This document shows, in pieces, positions 51,843 through 61,775 of a DNA stretch of 64,000 bases (its first letter is position 1; each line of letters begins with the position of its first letter). The position numbers and the translations under genes are program-made. Below the pieces are notes generated by a model. That model was not told the origin of the DNA and did no database searches. It saw only the letters and a program-made list of their open reading frames with translations. The stretch covers positions 62,001-126,000 of the forward strand of contig NZ_AOGX02000016.1 of the NCBI RefSeq assembly GCF_000332475.2, written 5' to 3'. Source of the DNA: Leptospira yanagawae serovar Saopaulo str. Sao Paulo = ATCC 700523 (lineage in GTDB: Bacteria; Spirochaetota; Leptospiria; Leptospirales; Leptospiraceae).

Positions 51843-53162
51843 ATGCAGAATCATAGTTTGAGCAAACGTCTTTGGTTTGTATTAATTTTATTTGGTCTTG
51901 TCGGTCAAATAGCTTGGTCAGTCGAAAATATTTACTTCAATTTATTCATTTATAATACCATCTCAAAAAGCACTTCGTCCGTCACTCTTATGGTGCAACT
52001 TAGCGGTATTGTGGCAACAGTTACAACCTTGTTTGCGGGCATTTTGTCCGATAAACTAGGGAATCGTAAGTATTTTGTCTCCGTCGGTTATCTCTGCTGG
52101 GGATTGCTAACATTATCCTTTGCATTTGTAACAAAAGAAAATACACAAATCTGGTTTGGATTAACGGAAGAATTAGAAATTATCCAACTAACAATTGCAA
52201 TTGTGATTACATTAGATTGTATTATGACGGCATTTGGTTCAACAGCAAATGATGCTGCATTTAACGCCTATGTTACTGACAATACAGGTAATGCTAGAAG
52301 TTTAGCAGAGGGAGTATTGTCGGCAATGCCCCTGATAGCTATGTTAATTGTAGCTGGTGGCTTTGGAATCATTGTCACAACTTTGGGATATCCAGGTTTG
52401 TTTGTCGGTGTTGGAACACTCATGTCCCTTTCTGGAATCATTGGTCTTTGGTTGATTAATGACAACCCTAATCTCAAAAAATCAAACTCGGATTTTATTT
52501 CGGATTTACTGTATGGATTTCGTGTTTCGGTCATCAAAAAAAACAGACAACTATATTTATATTTTTTAGCTATGGGAATATACGGAATCGCTAGCCAAAT
52601 TTATATGCCTTATCTCATTATTTTTATGCAAGAATATTTACACTTTGATGCCATCCAATACTCAGTTGTTTTCGCATGTGTAATTTTAGGAGCAAGTGTA
52701 ATCGCAATCTTTTTAGGCAATCGATTTGATGGAAAAAACAAAGATCGTTTATTAATGTTATTCTCTATTATTTATATTGTAGGAATGTTATCACTATACA
52801 TTACAGCAAAAACTACTGCTGGGATCAACATAAACTTGGTTATGGTACTTGTTGGAATTACAAGTTTAATCTTAATGACTGGATTTGTACAAATACTGGC
52901 ACTACTCGGTGCACAAATCAGAGACTACACTCCGGCAGAAAATATTGGTAAATTACAAGGAATTCGCATGATTTTTTTTGTATTAATCCCTATGTTCATT
53001 GGACCCATGATAGGACAAAAGATCAACGAAACAACTAACTTAACTTATGTTGATCCAATTAATGGTTCTCTTGCTCATGTTCCGTCTCCAGAGATTTTTC
53101 TAACAAGTGGAATCTTTTGTGTATTTATTTTTTATCCTTTAATACTACTAAAAAGGAAATAA
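51843..53162 (+). CDS. MFS transporter
   Basis: A 439-residue, twelve-helix major facilitator. The A-loop motif between helices 2 and 3 is GILSDKLGNRKYF, and the equivalent loop in the second half is GNRFDGKNKDRLL. The long external loop near the C-terminus is like that of sugar or glycoside transporters, GPH-type included. It sits 4 bases before the GH2 gene, arguing for uptake or export of a glycoside. Confidence 0.88.
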   Translation: MQNHSLSKRLWFVLILFGLVGQIAWSVENIYFNLFIYNTISKSTSSVTLMVQLSGIVATVTTLFAGILSDKLGNRKYFVSVGYLCWGLLTLSFAFVTKENTQIWFGLTEELEIIQLTIAIVITLDCIMTAFGSTANDAAFNAYVTDNTGNARSLAEGVLSAMPLIAMLIVAGGFGIIVTTLGYPGLFVGVGTLMSLSGIIGLWLINDNPNLKKSNSDFISDLLYGFRVSVIKKNRQLYLYFLAMGIYGIASQIYMPYLIIFMQEYLHFDAIQYSVVFACVILGASVIAIFLGNRFDGKNKDRLLMLFSIIYIVGMLSLYITAKTTAGININLVMVLVGITSLILMTGFVQILALLGAQIRDYTPAENIGKLQGIRMIFFVLIPMFIGPMIGQKINETTNLTYVDPINGSLAHVPSPEIFLTSGIFCVFIFYPLILLKRK

Positions 53163-53166
53163 GCCA

Positions 53167-54861
53167 TTGAAATTAGATATTCCCTTTCCAGAATACCCAA
53201 GACCACAATTAAAAAGAGACAGTTATATAAATTTAAATGGTGAATGGTTTTTAGGCCATGCCAAACAAGGAGAACCTATCGAATACCAACATAAAATTTT
53301 GGTTCCTTATTCTCCTGAAACTAAGGCAAGTGGCTTAGGAAATTTTATCCTCCAACCAAACGAAGTTTTGTTTTACAAAAGGGAATTTGAAATCACTTCA
53401 GATTTTATCAAAGACATCACTTTTTTGCATTTTGGTGCAGTGGATTACTCTTGCATTTGTTATGTGAACGGAAAAGAAGTTGGATTTCACCAAGGTGGTT
53501 TTTTACCATTTACATTCAATATTACCAAAGAAATCAAAATTGGTAAAAACGAAATACGACTCACTGTAACGGACCCAACCGATACAGGAACTCAGAGTCG
53601 TGGAAAACAAAAACTAAAACGAGGTGGAATTTGGTATACACCTCAATCTGGAATTTGGCAAACAGTGTGGTTGGAAAGTGTAACAAATGATTATGTAAAA
53701 AAAATTAAAATCACACCTAACATAGACACCAAATCAGTAGAAATCGAAGTAGACACGGAATCTCATTCGATACTCGTTCAAATTTTAAGTAACTCCGAAG
53801 TCATTGCAGAAAGCACTAAAAGGATATCGGTTATGAACATACCCGATATGGAACTTTGGTCTCCCGAAAATCCAAAATTATACGATGTAATAGTCCAAAC
53901 TAAATCAGATAAAATTGAATCTTATTTTGGAATGAGAAAATTTTCCATTGGATATGATGGTCAATACAAACGATTGTATTTGAATAACAAGCCTTATTTT
54001 CATAATGGACTATTAGACCAAGGTTACTGGTCGGAAAGTTTATTAACTCCACCCGACGACGAATCAATGATCAAAGAAATTTCTTTGATAAAAGAAATGG
54101 GTTTTAATACTTTAAGAAAACATATCAAAATAGAACCGTTACGCTGGTACTACCATTGTGATCGAATAGGCTTATTAGTATGGCAAGATTTTGTTTGTGG
54201 AGGGGGCCCATTCGAAACTTGGAAAGTCGCCTATTTGCCGTTCATCGGATGGAAAACAGATGATACCAAATATAAATTTCTCAATCGCACCGATGAAAAT
54301 GGTAAAAGGGAATTTATAAAGGAAATCGAAGAAACGATTTCATTATTATACAATTCAGTATCGCTAAGCATTTGGGTTTTATTCAACGAAGGATGGGGAC
54401 AATTTGATAGTGTTTCCCTCACAAAGAAAGTAAAGGGTTTGGATAACACAAGAATCGTTGATAGTGTTAGTGGGTGGTATGACCAAGGAAAAAATAGTAG
54501 TGAACTAAAAAGTTTACACCTCTATTTCCAAAAACTGAAAGTTCCAAAAAAAGAACCAAGAGTCATTGTATTATCCGAATTTGGTGGTTATTCTCTAAAA
54601 ACAGAAGGTCACGTTTATGATGAAAAAAAAATTTTTGGATATAAAGTTCTACCTACAAAGGAAACTTTACAATGGGAGTACAAAAAACTGATCGAAACAG
54701 AACTTTTACCATTAATCAAACAAGGACTTAGTGCTTCCATTTATACCCAAGTCAGTGATGTTGAAGAAGAAATCAACGGGCTTGTTACATATGATCGTAA
54801 AGTAATTAAATTTGACATTCCCTTTCTAAAAGAATTGAATGCAAAATTAAAGTATCATTGA
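53167..54861 (+). CDS. glycoside hydrolase family 2
   Basis: A 564-residue GH2 enzyme (beta-galactosidase, -glucuronidase or -mannosidase-like), cytosolic. N-terminal sugar-binding domain (YPRPQLKRDSYINLNGEW, EITSDFIKDITFLHFGAVDY), immunoglobulin-like domain, then a TIM barrel. The acid/base is Glu in WVLFNEGWGQFD (about residue 406) and the nucleophile is Glu in VLSEFGGYS (about 470). It is shorter than LacZ (1000) and near the size of GusA. The start is TTG. It probably cleaves whatever the MFS partner imports. Confidence 0.92.
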   Translation: MKLDIPFPEYPRPQLKRDSYINLNGEWFLGHAKQGEPIEYQHKILVPYSPETKASGLGNFILQPNEVLFYKREFEITSDFIKDITFLHFGAVDYSCICYVNGKEVGFHQGGFLPFTFNITKEIKIGKNEIRLTVTDPTDTGTQSRGKQKLKRGGIWYTPQSGIWQTVWLESVTNDYVKKIKITPNIDTKSVEIEVDTESHSILVQILSNSEVIAESTKRISVMNIPDMELWSPENPKLYDVIVQTKSDKIESYFGMRKFSIGYDGQYKRLYLNNKPYFHNGLLDQGYWSESLLTPPDDESMIKEISLIKEMGFNTLRKHIKIEPLRWYYHCDRIGLLVWQDFVCGGGPFETWKVAYLPFIGWKTDDTKYKFLNRTDENGKREFIKEIEETISLLYNSVSLSIWVLFNEGWGQFDSVSLTKKVKGLDNTRIVDSVSGWYDQGKNSSELKSLHLYFQKLKVPKKEPRVIVLSEFGGYSLKTEGHVYDEKKIFGYKVLPTKETLQWEYKKLIETELLPLIKQGLSASIYTQVSDVEEEINGLVTYDRKVIKFDIPFLKELNAKLKYH

Positions 54862-54871
54862 AAATTTGCCT

Positions 54872-56020
54872 ATGCCATTCGGTAATATCATTTTGATTTT
54901 CTTGGGACTTGGTTTTATTGGGTTTTTCTTTTATTATATCCTTAACGTAATCGAAACCCCTGTCCTGAGATTCCATGAATCTGAATTTTCAACTCAAATC
55001 ATTTCTAAAACAAAAAGACTCACAAAAAAATATTATCCGACAATCTGGTGTTTTAACCAACACCTTATGTTACTTTTGCTGATGTTACGTGAATCAAAAT
55101 CAAAATTATATCATTATGATAAAATAGAACATTTGGAAATGAAGGATGGAGGTACAACTGGACTTGCTTGGACAGGTCTATCGACAGCCAACCAAAAGGA
55201 TGATTCACCCATTATCGTTCTTTTCCATACAATTAGTGGCGATGAACAAGATGTAAAAGATACTGTCTCTTATTTGAGGAAAACATATAATTGGATAGTA
55301 GTGGTTTGTATTCGAAGAGGTCATGGAAACCTTCCACTCACTAAACCTATTATCAATACAATGGGATCCACTTCTGACTTAAAAGAACAATTAACATATA
55401 TAAAGCACAAGTTTCCCAATAAACCTTTGTTTGGTGTCGGAATTTCAGCAGGTTCAGGACTACTTGCTCGTTACTTAGGTGAGTCTGGATTCAAAAGTAT
55501 GTTTGATGCGGCCGTCGCCGTCTCTCCTGCCTATGATATTGAAAAAGCATTTCACCGAGTACATCCTGTTTATAGCAAAATTATGGGACAAAGGATGATC
55601 AATTATTTTCTAAAACGGCACTATGAGAGTTTTTCAAGAGTGAAAGGGAGCGAAGAGCTATTTCATGTAAAAACTTTAGGAGAGTTTCAAGACAAACTTC
55701 ATACCATCTCAGGGTATAAAGACAAATCTTCGTATTATCAAAATTCAAATCCCATTTTGGTAGCAGATAAAATCAAAACACCCCTACTCATACTAAATGC
55801 AGCAGATGACCCTATCTGTGTGAATCAAAATGTATTAGAAAATTTACATTGGTTAGAAACCTTAAAGAATACCATCCATGTACATACGAAAAGAGGAAGC
55901 CACATAGCTTTTTTTGAGGGATTATTTGCATCCTCTTGGTCTGACCGATTGATCGGCGAATACTTTCAATCGATCTTAAAATTTAATGAACTGAATCAAA
56001 AACTATCAAAAAGTTTTTAG
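54872..56020 (+). CDS. YheT-like alpha/beta hydrolase
   Basis: A 382-residue alpha/beta hydrolase with one N-terminal membrane segment (IILIFLGLGFIGFFFYYI). VLFHTISGDEQDVKD carries the oxyanion region, GISAGSG the nucleophile elbow, AADDPICVN the acid and RGSHIAF the His. This is the YheT/EMB8-like family of esterases and lipases acting at membranes. Gap from the GH2 gene is only 10 bases, suggesting the same transcript. Confidence 0.88.
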   Translation: MPFGNIILIFLGLGFIGFFFYYILNVIETPVLRFHESEFSTQIISKTKRLTKKYYPTIWCFNQHLMLLLLMLRESKSKLYHYDKIEHLEMKDGGTTGLAWTGLSTANQKDDSPIIVLFHTISGDEQDVKDTVSYLRKTYNWIVVVCIRRGHGNLPLTKPIINTMGSTSDLKEQLTYIKHKFPNKPLFGVGISAGSGLLARYLGESGFKSMFDAAVAVSPAYDIEKAFHRVHPVYSKIMGQRMINYFLKRHYESFSRVKGSEELFHVKTLGEFQDKLHTISGYKDKSSYYQNSNPILVADKIKTPLLILNAADDPICVNQNVLENLHWLETLKNTIHVHTKRGSHIAFFEGLFASSWSDRLIGEYFQSILKFNELNQKLSKSF

Positions 56021-56041
56021 GTGAATTCTGTTAACCAAACT

Positions 56042-56590
56042 CTAATCCCTTTCCAATACAAAAAAGAAAGGTTGTTTCATTCCCTTAAAGTCCATACATC
56101 CTAATAATGTATTTTGATTTACTTTTTTAAATACATCATGGATGGGTAAGTTGTCATAAATCATTGCTGCTGTGACTTGGCCCCTAAACTCAATTTGTCG
56201 AACCCGCGCTTTTGATTTATTTGTTTGAAATAAAAATCGAACCAAAAGAAACAAATACTTAAGTGGCCATAAATGAGTCGAAGGAATGATGGTAGCGAGC
56301 CTTACAGGCATTAACGAAGGATTCACTTTAAACAAACATTTTCTTAATGATTGAAAAACCAATGGATGCACATTTTCAGAATCCACAAATTCCTTTCCAT
56401 ACCAATTGAATGTTTCTAACGCTCCATCCATAGTGTGTCCTGTATGAAAGCCAGATCCATGCCACTTACCGATCATTTCCTGGATGGAAACTACTTCTAA
56501 AGCATCAAACAATGCAAAAGAATCTTCCGTGGAATTGTTCATTTTAGAACGCATTTCATTAAATTTGGACTCGAGGGATTTATTTTTCAT
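56042..56590 (-). CDS. GXWXG/DUF4334 protein
   Basis: A 182-residue protein with the two domains that define DUF4334-type proteins: GXWXG near residue 40 (IGKWHGSGFHTGH) and a C-terminal lipocalin-like part (AAMIYDNLPIHDVFKKVNQN, LLGCMDFKGMKQ, FFFVLERD). These are small ligand-binding proteins of unknown function, sometimes near oxidoreductases. Converges with the YheT-like gene. Confidence 0.86.
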   Translation of the reverse strand: MKNKSLESKFNEMRSKMNNSTEDSFALFDALEVVSIQEMIGKWHGSGFHTGHTMDGALETFNWYGKEFVDSENVHPLVFQSLRKCLFKVNPSLMPVRLATIIPSTHLWPLKYLFLLVRFLFQTNKSKARVRQIEFRGQVTAAMIYDNLPIHDVFKKVNQNTLLGCMDFKGMKQPFFFVLERD

Positions 56591-56670
56591 AAAAAATTAC
56601 TTTGACCTGTTTTCACAAATGTCTGGATTTATGAAATATTTTTCCAAAACAATTTTACATTTTAAATGAA

Positions 56671-57396
56671 TCATTCGAGAACAGTTGCCATTTGTTTTCG
56701 TTCTTCTTTGATCCGTTCAATGGCTAGTTTCACTTTATTTTCATACTCAATTGGACTAGACAAAGTAATTACTTCATTTTTAAAATCAGTGAGTCCGAGT
56801 GATTTGGATGTCATTGTTGCAATATATACTTGAAACACTTCACCACTTTCTTTCAAAAACCACATGGAAGCTGTTCTTGAAGATTTAGCAAAATCTCCTA
56901 AAAACAAGGTCATCTGATTGAATTCGGCAGTGGATGCAATTCGGTCTACTTCATCAACCAATTCCTCCACTTCTCTTTGTTTTTCCCATCGAAACTGCTT
57001 TTTCCTATGTTCATTGGTGGACAATGCCAATAAATGCTCAGAAATGGCGAGTAATGTATCTAAATAAACAATCGTTTGGTGGATTAAAAACTTTTGTTTT
57101 TGGAATGTAGTTTGTATTGGTTGAATTAGGTGTAATCTTTCCAATGCTGTGGCAGTAATTGAGATAAACTTTAACCGTGAATCAATCGAGTGGTAGGTTT
57201 CTTTTTCTAACTTTGTTTGTAAAAGACCACCTCTTCGAATACTTGTTAATACATTCAATTTTACTTTTTTTGAATCTTTCGATCTTTTACCTGCAAAATA
57301 TTTTCTAATGAGAGAACGTGCCTTAAGAATGTGTTTTCCAAATAATGATTCCCTTTTTGAACCAAAAATAAGATTTGGATCATATTTGATTTTCAT
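56671..57396 (-). CDS. divergent flagellin homologue lacking the C-terminal D0 helix
   Basis: A 241-residue soluble protein. From about residue 90 it aligns without gaps to spirochaetal FlaB: LLALSTNEHRKK, EVEELVDEVDRIASTAEFN (142-160), GDFAKSSRTASMWF (167-180), VYIATMTSKSLGL (190-202) and VITLSSPIEY followed by KVKLAIERIKEERKQMATVL. This is the flagellin core up to the start of the second D1 helix. The protein stops there, without the C-terminal D0 helix needed for polymerisation. The first 85 residues are basic and lack the flagellin start (MIINHN). It overlaps its upstream partner gene by 4 bases. Function unknown. Confidence 0.7.
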   Translation of the reverse strand: MKIKYDPNLIFGSKRESLFGKHILKARSLIRKYFAGKRSKDSKKVKLNVLTSIRRGGLLQTKLEKETYHSIDSRLKFISITATALERLHLIQPIQTTFQKQKFLIHQTIVYLDTLLAISEHLLALSTNEHRKKQFRWEKQREVEELVDEVDRIASTAEFNQMTLFLGDFAKSSRTASMWFLKESGEVFQVYIATMTSKSLGLTDFKNEVITLSSPIEYENKVKLAIERIKEERKQMATVLE

Positions 57397-58529
57397 AATG
57401 TATCCTGTGTAAATAATTTCTTTCGTTCTTCCTTTAAATAGAGGATTCCTTCCTCCAAGTTTTTAAAGGTTTCCATGGCCGACATTCCAGTGGACACAGA
57501 AATGATCCCTCCATATGAGTTTTCCAATTTTAGAATTCTAAACAAGTTTTTGTCGCCCCCCGTACTTTTACCCAGGTCTTTCAACATCAAAACAAGTGAT
57601 GAAACAACCATCTGTTGTGATTGCCGATCCAAATAATGGTATATCCCACTTTGCATATGAAACGCTCGGTTTTGAATCGTTTTGATTGCTGATTCAAAAC
57701 CATAAGAACGAATTAGATTTTGGTAAACAATAGGATTTGATGTGACCAGCTTATACTTTTTTTGTACAAAGGCCATATAATAGAATCGGACTGCATATTG
57801 GTGCCACCTAGCACGGATTCTATCGATTTGATATTGTAAATTTTTTGTATGTTGGAAAAACTCAATCGAAATAAAAGAGAATTCAGATTGATTAGAATTT
57901 TTTATTTGTTTCAGATCTAAGTCAAAAATTTGCTCCAGATTCATTTTATTTGAGATTATTTTCTCTGATTTGATTCCACCAAACCAAGGCAAACGGAGAA
58001 TCATTTCCGATTGGTCCCACCATTTTCCTTTGGATCTTAGATCTGAAATGATTGGGATCTTAAAATTATTCATTTTTTTCCCAAATCCGATCATCGAAGT
58101 TTTAATTGATTTAGAATCTGTTTTGAAATCCTCTATTTGATAACCATACAATCCGATTTGGATGCATAGATTTTGCCAAATGCCAATGAGTACGCTCGTG
58201 AGTTCACATACAATCTCAATTTTTACAGAATAAGAATACAATTCGTTGTAGGATGAGATTTTGTTTTTTTGTTTCAAAGGGAAACGTAATTCGAGTTCTT
58301 TTGCAAATGAGTCCAAAAATAAATTTAATTCAATTTCTCCCGTAGACAACTTTGAAAGGATAGAGGAAATGATTTCGGAAGTTCGTTCGATGGGATAGTA
58401 TGGGATTTCAAACTGCAAATCGTTTAGGTTCGATTTTTCCTTAGTTTTTTTTGCTTCTAAATTCTGCCGAATTCCGGAAACCAAAAGAGCAGTGAGAGAA
58501 ATCCGACTTAAAAATTCACTTCTTTGCAT
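57393..58529 (-). CDS. exported or anchored protein paired with the flagellin homologue
   Basis: A 378-residue protein whose N-terminus (RISLTALLVSGIRQNLEA) might be a weak signal peptide. It is mainly helical and charged (HTKNLQYQIDRIRARWHQYA, MKDLGKSTGG-like turns). The last 40 residues (GIISVSTGMSAMETFKNLEE, GILYLKEERKK) have a faint resemblance to the corresponding end of its partner (LSSPIEY ... ERIKEERK), which may mean a remote flagellin-type fold. No family recognised. Translationally coupled to the flagellin homologue through a 4-base overlap. Confidence 0.6.
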   Translation of the reverse strand: MQRSEFLSRISLTALLVSGIRQNLEAKKTKEKSNLNDLQFEIPYYPIERTSEIISSILSKLSTGEIELNLFLDSFAKELELRFPLKQKNKISSYNELYSYSVKIEIVCELTSVLIGIWQNLCIQIGLYGYQIEDFKTDSKSIKTSMIGFGKKMNNFKIPIISDLRSKGKWWDQSEMILRLPWFGGIKSEKIISNKMNLEQIFDLDLKQIKNSNQSEFSFISIEFFQHTKNLQYQIDRIRARWHQYAVRFYYMAFVQKKYKLVTSNPIVYQNLIRSYGFESAIKTIQNRAFHMQSGIYHYLDRQSQQMVVSSLVLMLKDLGKSTGGDKNLFRILKLENSYGGIISVSTGMSAMETFKNLEEGILYLKEERKKLFTQDTL

Positions 58530-58708
58530 TTTGTTTCCATAGTTTGATAAATTTGAATTTCAAATCAACTCACAGCGACCAATTCATTTTCATGAATCGA
58601 TACAAAAGGCAATCATATTTTTTAAATTAAGGAATGAATCGTCTTGTCATTTATCAAATTAAAAACTTTTACTTGTAGGCTCAAAAGAATCATGATATCC
58701 TTTTTTTT

Positions 58709-59119
58709 ATGAATGTTCCAGATTCAGAAATCAAAACATTGTTAGAGTCTTATAAAACAATTACTGTATATGGCTTAAGTAATGACAAAACGAAACCTAG
58801 TCACTATGTTCCAGTTTTCATGCGTGATAAAGGTTGGCGTATCATTGGAACCTATCCCAAGGAACATGACGTAGGTGGATTTTCAATATTCAAAAACCTA
58901 GTCGAAATTCCAAAAGAAGATCGCAAATTTATCGATGTCTTTCGTAGTTCTGACAAAATTCCAGAAGTAGTTGACGAAATACTAAAGTTAGGTGGCACGG
59001 AAGTCTTGTGGTTACAGTTGGGCATTTCTCATCCAGAAGCAGAAAAAAAGGCCGAGCAGGCGGGAATCAAAGTAGTTTCCAACCGTTGCCTGATCATCGA
59101 ATACAACCAATATTTTTAA
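58709..59119 (+). CDS. CoA-binding protein (YccU-like)
   Basis: A 136-residue Rossmann-fold CoA_binding_2 domain. It shows the start TITVYGLSNDKTKPSHYVP, GWRIIGTYPKE, FIDVFRSSDKIPEVVDE and the end VLWLQLGISHPEAEKKAEQA with NRCLIIEY. Related proteins bind CoA in acyl-CoA or stress contexts. It stands alone before the TonB receptor gene. Confidence 0.92.
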   Translation: MNVPDSEIKTLLESYKTITVYGLSNDKTKPSHYVPVFMRDKGWRIIGTYPKEHDVGGFSIFKNLVEIPKEDRKFIDVFRSSDKIPEVVDEILKLGGTEVLWLQLGISHPEAEKKAEQAGIKVVSNRCLIIEYNQYF

Positions 59120-59311
59120 ACTTTTTTGGTTCGCTTAATAAAGCAAAACTCCAAGAAAACTTTCAGAAAACTCGCAATCTGAATTGATGCGAACTCTTTC
59201 AATCTCGCCCCGCCTTCCTATGATCTAGGAATCCTTTACCATCTAGAGATTCCCCAAACGTAAGGACTCCCAATCGGCCCTTCTTTGTCTGGTTGCCGGT
59301 TTCCTGAGAAT

Positions 59312-61759
59312 ATGAATTTGAGTCTACTTCTCATTTATTCTTGCCAAACCACAGCCTACGGAAAAAATGCCCATATGCAACAGTTAATTGAGAATTACTC
59401 TCATTTAATACCCTGGCTTGTATCAAATCAAGCCAGAAACGAAAAGAAGCCATGGTCGGCAAATCACCCTCGGTTTGCCACTTTCAGCCTCAGCATCCTT
59501 CTACTTTTCCCAACCATTCCACTCCTACCGCAAACCATAACTCCAAACCGAAAGTGGGAAGGAACTGATTCCGATTCTAGCGCGGGGACAAACAAACAAG
59601 AGAATGGGATCCGAGTCACTGGCAAAAAAGACCAACGAGATAGAGAGATATTAAAAACACCAAATAGCATCAGCAGATTGAATGAACAAGAGATCCAGGA
59701 CGCTGGCATCAATCGAACGAATGATATCGATAAACAAGTACCTAATTTTTCGATCATAGATTCTGGTTCACGTAATTTTACATATTTTAACATTCGAGGG
59801 ATGCGCAGTATCGCGTTTAGTGAACCGGCAGTTGGATTAATTTTAGATGGCATTCCACTCAATGATAATGTTGCCCTCAATACTGAACTTTATGGATTAG
59901 AAAGTATAGAAGTTTATAGAGGTAGCCAAGCGACTTTGTTTGGAAAAAATTTTCAAGGCGGAGTCGTTGAGATTAAAACAAAAAAACCAACGAATTTACC
60001 AGAAGGAAAAATCAGTTTAGATTTCGGGAATTATAAAAAACAGGAAACATCAGTATATTATAATGCTCCAATTGTATATGATAAACTTTATTTTGGTGTT
60101 GCAGGAAAAACAACCGAAAGAGAAGGATATTTATCCAATGTAACTGGATTTTATTATCCAAATAATAGACCTTATGAACTTCCTGTTGAAATTTATAAAA
60201 CTCATCCCGATGGGAGAAAAGGAAGAGCAGGTAGATTTAGATTATACTTCACACCTAACGAAATTTTTGAGGCTGATCTACAAATTAGTGCTGAAAGTTT
60301 TGATGATGGATCCCTTAACTTAGTAAACTATTTAGGAGCAAAATCTGAGAGAGAAAAGGCTCTTTTACAAGGCTGCGTTGCTGCACCTTCCAATTGTTCA
60401 AAACTATATGGAACGTATATAAATCGTGTAAATGGTGATAGAAAAGTATATTGGGATTACGAAGGCAAAAGTAATGTAACAGGAAATACTTATTCCCTGG
60501 CAACAACAACTAAGTTACCTTATACAAATTTAAAAACTGCTACAGCCCTACGAAAAATGGACATTGATCCTATCACGGCGGACTCCGACTTTTCAAAAGT
60601 AGATCAAAATCGCTCCATATACATTGAAAAATCAACTACCGTACTGAACGATATTTACTTTGAATCGAAAGACAAACATGACCCGCTTCAGTTCAAACTA
60701 GGAATCTATTCTTCAAATAAAATATCAAATATTGACCAAGCAAGAGAACATAGAGTACAATTATATGTTGTAAACGATTTTCCTGGTTTGAGTGCTCCGA
60801 CGCAGGAGAAAAATTTATCGAGACTACATGACAGGAATGTAAGTTTTTACACTCATAATAGTTATACTTTTTTTGAAAAATTCACAATAACATTAGGTGC
60901 AAGATTAGAAAGACAAGAAAGTCGATTATCACATTCAGAACTTGCTACCGGTGTATCTGGCAATAATCCTATTGGTGGAACTATTCTACTTTCAGATCCA
61001 TACACAATTAACAATCGTTATAACTATAATGTTTCCAGAGTCATTTTTGACTATAAGCCTATTGAAAATTTAATGTTTTTTATCGGAGCAAGTAGAGGTT
61101 ATAAAAATGCTGGTTACAGCACTGTTGTCAATGTCCCTTCTCGAGCAAGTTTTAAACCCGAAATCAATGATACGATTGAAGCCGGAGTCAAATCAGAATT
61201 CTTTAAAGGAAAATTTGGATTAAAATATACACAATTCTACACAGAAACCCAAGACTTTCATGTGATACGAGCAATCAATCTTTCTCAATATGTAAACCTA
61301 AATGCTGAATTGGTAACGATTAGAGGATATGAATTAGAAACTTTTGTAAAACCACATAAAGATACCAAACTAGGTTTATCCGCAGGGTATACAGAAGGCA
61401 TTTTTAACCGCTTTCAAGATACAGTTCTCAATCGTAATTTCAATGGGAAGTGGGTACATTTTATACCCAAGTATGACATCGTAAGTTACCTTCAATATAG
61501 AAATGATTTTGGCATTTTCTTAAGAGGAGAATTTCAAGCAGTAGGTCAGATGTATTTTGCTGCAGATAACACTGTTTATAGCGACCCGTATTATGTGTTA
61601 AACGCAAGAATTGGTTATGAAACCGATAAACTTTCGGCATACCTTTATATGAATAATATCACTGATCGATATTACTTTACATCTTACATAGATGGTACTT
61701 TCCAAGCAGTACCTGGTGCACCACAAACTTACGGATTTATGTTAACTTATAAAATTTAA
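59312..61759 (+). CDS. TonB-dependent outer-membrane receptor
   Basis: About 815 residues. The plug domain carries a TonB-box-like GIRVTGKKD, KQVPNFSIIDSGSRNFTYFN, FNIRGMRSIAFSE, GLILDGIPLN and the plug end ELYGLESIEVYRGSQATLFG with GGVVEIKTKKP. The C-terminal part is a 22-strand barrel ending YGFMLTYKI, a typical aromatic terminus. The start is unclear: ATG at 59312, ATG at 59372 or a TTG at 59285 are in frame, and the hydrophobic signal (FSLSILLLFPTIPLLPQ) lies unusually far in. Ligand probably an iron complex, given the neighbouring PepSY and [2Fe-2S] genes. Confidence 0.9.
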   Translation: MNLSLLLIYSCQTTAYGKNAHMQQLIENYSHLIPWLVSNQARNEKKPWSANHPRFATFSLSILLLFPTIPLLPQTITPNRKWEGTDSDSSAGTNKQENGIRVTGKKDQRDREILKTPNSISRLNEQEIQDAGINRTNDIDKQVPNFSIIDSGSRNFTYFNIRGMRSIAFSEPAVGLILDGIPLNDNVALNTELYGLESIEVYRGSQATLFGKNFQGGVVEIKTKKPTNLPEGKISLDFGNYKKQETSVYYNAPIVYDKLYFGVAGKTTEREGYLSNVTGFYYPNNRPYELPVEIYKTHPDGRKGRAGRFRLYFTPNEIFEADLQISAESFDDGSLNLVNYLGAKSEREKALLQGCVAAPSNCSKLYGTYINRVNGDRKVYWDYEGKSNVTGNTYSLATTTKLPYTNLKTATALRKMDIDPITADSDFSKVDQNRSIYIEKSTTVLNDIYFESKDKHDPLQFKLGIYSSNKISNIDQAREHRVQLYVVNDFPGLSAPTQEKNLSRLHDRNVSFYTHNSYTFFEKFTITLGARLERQESRLSHSELATGVSGNNPIGGTILLSDPYTINNRYNYNVSRVIFDYKPIENLMFFIGASRGYKNAGYSTVVNVPSRASFKPEINDTIEAGVKSEFFKGKFGLKYTQFYTETQDFHVIRAINLSQYVNLNAELVTIRGYELETFVKPHKDTKLGLSAGYTEGIFNRFQDTVLNRNFNGKWVHFIPKYDIVSYLQYRNDFGIFLRGEFQAVGQMYFAADNTVYSDPYYVLNARIGYETDKLSAYLYMNNITDRYYFTSYIDGTFQAVPGAPQTYGFMLTYKI

Positions 61760-61775
61760 TTTTCTGGAGAACAAT

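Noticed and set aside
59120..59311. TPP or cobalamin riboswitch before the TonB receptor
   Set aside because: A lone CTGAGA and a few GC-rich words occur, but the remaining conserved boxes and pairing of either class are missing.
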